In this document: one piece after another, positions 61,556 to 64,000 of the stretch | Position numbering within the stretch: position 1 is the stretch's first letter | Layout of the letters: each line of letters starts with the position of its first letter | Origin: Sideroxydans sp. | GTDB taxonomy: Bacteria > Pseudomonadota > Gammaproteobacteria > Burkholderiales > Gallionellaceae | Assembly: GCA_028710605.1 (NCBI GenBank) | Contig: JAQTTU010000011.1 | Coordinates: 1-64,000, forward strand | Length of the DNA stretch: 64,000 nt | Direction of reading: 5' to 3' | The notes under the pieces: model-generated | Databases searched by the model: none | Told to the model about the DNA's origin: nothing | What the model saw: only the letters and a program-made list of their open reading frames with translations | Translations under genes and position numbers: made by a program

Positions 61556-63198
61556 TGCACTTCTCCATTTTCCGGGTTCGGTTTCGCCGCAAACGTGATG
61601 CGGAAACACGCCCCTTCATGTTCCCACTGGGAATAGTCAATGCGCGCGCCGTTGGCCTCGCACAGTTCGCGCGCAATATACAACCCGAGGCCGGTACCTC
61701 TGGCATCGGTGGTGTGGAAAGGCTCGAACAATTTCAGTATCGCCTCGGTCGCCACCCCCGGACCATCATCCTTCACCTCAAGCCAGACGCGCCCGTCCTC
61801 GCCCGTTGCCGCGAGCAAACGCACGCTTCCCGCCATTTTTTTGCTATAGCGCAAACCGTTGCGGCACAGATTCCACAGCACCTGCTCGAAATGTCCGCGA
61901 TCGAAATGGATGACGCACTCGCCCTTGACCTCCAGCGCAAAAACTTCGCGCGGCAGATCCTCGACCTGACACAGCGTGCCGATAAACTCGGGCAGGCGCA
62001 GTGCCAAATCTATCTGTTCGGCCTGCGCGCGGTCGCGCCGGTTGATCTGCATCACATCCTGCACGATGCGGTTCAAGCGCGACGTGTTATCCAGAATGAT
62101 TTGCAGCAAACGCAATTTGGCCGGATCTTGCGCGGTCTCTTTCAACAACTCGGCGGCGTAGCTGATGGACGACAAGGGATTGCGCACTTCATGCGCGATG
62201 TTCGCGGTCAGCCGCCCCAGTGCCGCCAGTTTGACCTGGCGCGCCTGCTCCTGCGCCCGCTGCATATCTTCCAGCACGACCACCGCACCCCAAAATCCCT
62301 GGCGCTCTACAGACAAGAATCGCACGCGCGCCAGTTGTTTGGTCACCGGCAGGCGCAACACCTCGTGCCCCAACGCCTTGTTCTGCCGCCACGCGGCGTA
62401 CATCGCCTCCAGCAAAGGCGAACACACGGCCAAACTCACTTGGGCGGATTTCGGAAAAACGTAACCGAGCAAGCGCTCCGCGCCCGGGTTGGATTGGCGC
62501 ACCAGCCCGCGCTCGTCCACCACCAGCACGCCGTCCGGCATATCCTGAATCATCAGGCGGTTGGCTTCGGCCATGTTGGACAAATCCACGCCGCGCATGA
62601 ACGCCAGCTTCTCGCTGGCCATGGCGTACTTGGACAAGGTATGCGCCAGCCAGGCCACGGCGAAATACGCCATGCACAGAATGCCCGCCTGCACGAACTG
62701 CCCCGCAGACGCTTCCCGCACCAGCGCCGCATAGCTGTGTTCCAGCAGAATGGCGATGCTGGCCAGCGCCGCATACAGCAAAGTAATGCGGCCGCGACTG
62801 ATCAACCCGGCGAAGGTCAGCGACACCAGCAGCAGCATGCCCAGATTGCTCTGGATACCGCCGCTGAAATAGATCAGCAGCGTGATGCAGGCAATATCGG
62901 AAATCACCTGAAACGCGAGCTGCCATCCCGGACGCGGCTTGCGCAACATGACCGCCACCACCGAAACAACCGTCAGCGCGGAGTAGCCGACGCTGATCCA
63001 GAAGAAAGTGGTCTGCTCGCCGATATTCAGCGACAACGCCACCGAAAACAGCGTGGCCATAAACATCAGCAGCCCGCCGAGGATCAGCCGGTACAGATTA
63101 TAAAAACGCAGGGAACGCCAAAGACTTTCCGGCGAGAGCGGTTCTGCCGTCGGCAAAACGGGGAACAACCTGGTGAAGGGGGATGGATTATCCCGCAT
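61552..63198 (-). CDS. pilS: Type IV pilus sensor kinase PilS
   Basis: PilS phosphorylates PilR. The start MRDNPSPF (ATG 63198) gives 548 aa; a longer frame overlaps PP0621. Six membrane segments (about 30-200), PAS-like region (about 225-330), HisKA in ANIAHEVRNPLSSISYAAEL (His near 350) and HATPase with DDGPGVATEAI and GTGLGLYIAREL. Coupled to pilR by a 4-bp overlap. Confidence 0.93.
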   Translation of the reverse strand: MRDNPSPFTRLFPVLPTAEPLSPESLWRSLRFYNLYRLILGGLLMFMATLFSVALSLNIGEQTTFFWISVGYSALTVVSVVAVMLRKPRPGWQLAFQVISDIACITLLIYFSGGIQSNLGMLLLVSLTFAGLISRGRITLLYAALASIAILLEHSYAALVREASAGQFVQAGILCMAYFAVAWLAHTLSKYAMASEKLAFMRGVDLSNMAEANRLMIQDMPDGVLVVDERGLVRQSNPGAERLLGYVFPKSAQVSLAVCSPLLEAMYAAWRQNKALGHEVLRLPVTKQLARVRFLSVERQGFWGAVVVLEDMQRAQEQARQVKLAALGRLTANIAHEVRNPLSSISYAAELLKETAQDPAKLRLLQIILDNTSRLNRIVQDVMQINRRDRAQAEQIDLALRLPEFIGTLCQVEDLPREVFALEVKGECVIHFDRGHFEQVLWNLCRNGLRYSKKMAGSVRLLAATGEDGRVWLEVKDDGPGVATEAILKLFEPFHTTDARGTGLGLYIARELCEANGARIDYSQWEHEGACFRITFAAKPNPENGEVQ

Positions 63199-63203
63199 AA
63201 GAA

Positions 63204-63422
63204 TTATTTTGCCTGGTGCTCGCGGCGATGCGCATCGCTGCAATAGAAATTGCCTCCGGCAAGAATGCTCTCGCTCTTCGGCAAATGCACCCCGCAGCGC
63301 ACGCAACGCACCATGTCTTCACTGGCGGCAGCGACATCCTGTTTGGGCGGCTGCTTGCGGTAAGACCTGAGCAGCAGGTACACCACAATAATGACTGCCA
63401 GTATAAAAAATAAGCGGCTCAT
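63204..63422 (-). CDS. PP0621 family small membrane zinc-ribbon protein
   Basis: A 72-aa protein, start MSRLFFILAV (ATG 63422, GGAG seven bases before). One N-terminal membrane segment (3-21), then CVRCGVHLP ... YCSDAHRREH, a CxxC/CxxxH zinc site. Its stop is 5 bp before pilS, so PP0621-pilS-pilR is one transcript, as in other betaproteobacteria. Function unknown. Confidence 0.85.
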   Translation of the reverse strand: MSRLFFILAVIIVVYLLLRSYRKQPPKQDVAAASEDMVRCVRCGVHLPKSESILAGGNFYCSDAHRREHQAK

Positions 63423-63593
63423 ACCAAAACTCCACAGAAATACGCGGGACACAGACGGATAAATTTCTCGAATTGATGATAGCACAACAGCCCGTCGCCA
63501 TCGGCTTCAGGGCGGATCGCTCCCGCCCCGCGACCGATGGCACGGACATTGCTGAACTTCGGGCTCCCTCATTCATATACGACAAGGTGCCCC

Positions 63594-64000
63594 ATGCTAT
63601 TCGATGCTTACGAACAAAAAGGTCTGCTGTTCAACATGAACTTCAAGGAATCCGAAGGTAGTTTTGCCGGGTATCGCGGCGATCTGGTGCTGGAGCTGGG
63701 CGAAGTCGGCGACCTGCACGGCCACCGCAAGCCGCCCACCGCCACCATCAAGAACACCATCGTGCTGGCCGAGAACGACAAGATCAAACTGTACGTCGGC
63801 AGCCTCGACGAACTCGCGCTGCTGCCCAAGGTGCTGGACTACTACCAGGCCGATTTTGCGCCGGACGTGCGCATCATCCTGTTCGTGGTCAACATCAACA
63901 AGCCGTTGGTGATCGAAGTTGGCGGCTTGAGCATCGCCGCCATCGGCATGCAGGAAGGCCTGATCTGGAACGAGCTGATCGACATCGCCGCGCTGGACAA
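63594..64000 (+). CDS. Hypothetical protein, 5' part (cut by right edge)
   Basis: The frame from ATG 63594 (AAGGTG five bases before) is open to the window end, at least 135 codons: MLFDAYEQKGLLFNMNFKES at the start and AAIGMQEGLIWNELIDIAAL near the edge. Codon use matches neighbouring genes. I do not recognise the family. Alternating strands and charged turns suggest a soluble alpha/beta protein. Divergent from PP0621. Confidence 0.7.
   Translation, partial: MLFDAYEQKGLLFNMNFKESEGSFAGYRGDLVLELGEVGDLHGHRKPPTATIKNTIVLAENDKIKLYVGSLDELALLPKVLDYYQADFAPDVRIILFVVNINKPLVIEVGGLSIAAIGMQEGLIWNELIDIAALD

Overview
The window is a chromosomal segment of a Gram-negative proteobacterium. It is most consistent with a betaproteobacterium of the Nitrosomonadales/Gallionellaceae type, on gene order (TIGR02449-zapA-6S RNA-EVE; PP0621-pilS-pilR; the DUF3683 oxidoreductase), a BtuM-type B12 transporter next to btuB, a class Ia ribonucleotide reductase, high-GC coding sequence and many c-type cytochrome and sensory genes. 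This placement rests on recognition, not on a search. No phage, integrase, transposase, CRISPR array or tRNA gene was recognised.

Layout. 1-305 is the leader and tandem promoters of an rRNA operon that runs off the left edge. 396-12074 is housekeeping: tsaD, plsY, folB, rpmE, an M48 lipoprotein protease, an ArnT-like glycosyltransferase, a DUF1439 lipoprotein, aroC, a decayed quinone oxidoreductase, tatD, tcdA, a pyrimidine-dimer glycosylase-like gene and thpR. 12148-17655 holds a 1293-aa FAD/Fe-S oxidoreductase and a 538-aa protein of unknown function. 17755-20067 is phoBR with a Pho box. A sodium/solute symporter follows. 22032-32298 is a type IV pilus chemosensory operon (pilG-pilH-pilI-pilJ-chpA-cheW-cheW-like), bracketed by two paralogous bacteriohemerythrin genes, each with a sigma-54-like -24/-12 promoter. 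Then come msbA, btuM, btuB with a cobalamin riboswitch, and the zapB-like/zapA/6S RNA block. 39576-45976 is a branched-chain amino-acid ABC operon (livKHMGF) broken up by repeats and by a PIN toxin-antitoxin pair. Two small cytochromes c, an orphan ParA, ilvD, pabB, a lysine/alanine-rich histone-H1-like gene, nrdAB with two NrdR boxes, a Sel1-repeat protein, ampD and PP0621-pilS-pilR follow. An unfinished ORF of unknown function is cut by the right edge.

How genes work together: PilSR (sigma-54 control of pilin) and the Chp operon together imply regulated type IV pilus motility, and the twin hemerythrins suggest an oxygen input nearby. tsaD and tcdA act in successive steps of tRNA t6A/ct6A formation. 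BtuB, BtuM and the riboswitch form one B12 uptake unit.

The most unusual feature is repeat traffic. At least nine families of short palindromic repeats fill the intergenic spaces. Some are nested in one another, some supply stop codons, and at least two (with one further low-complexity candidate) sit in frame inside conserved enzymes: a perfect 46-bp palindrome in the FAD oxidoreductase and a 60-bp dyad in the MsbA ATPase domain. In two places (livF and ampD) the 3' end of a gene is duplicated and a cargo (toxin-antitoxin pair; Sel1 gene) lies between the copies. In both cases the same hairpin repeat family sits at the boundaries. This shared architecture is the best candidate for an undescribed mobilisation mechanism in the window.
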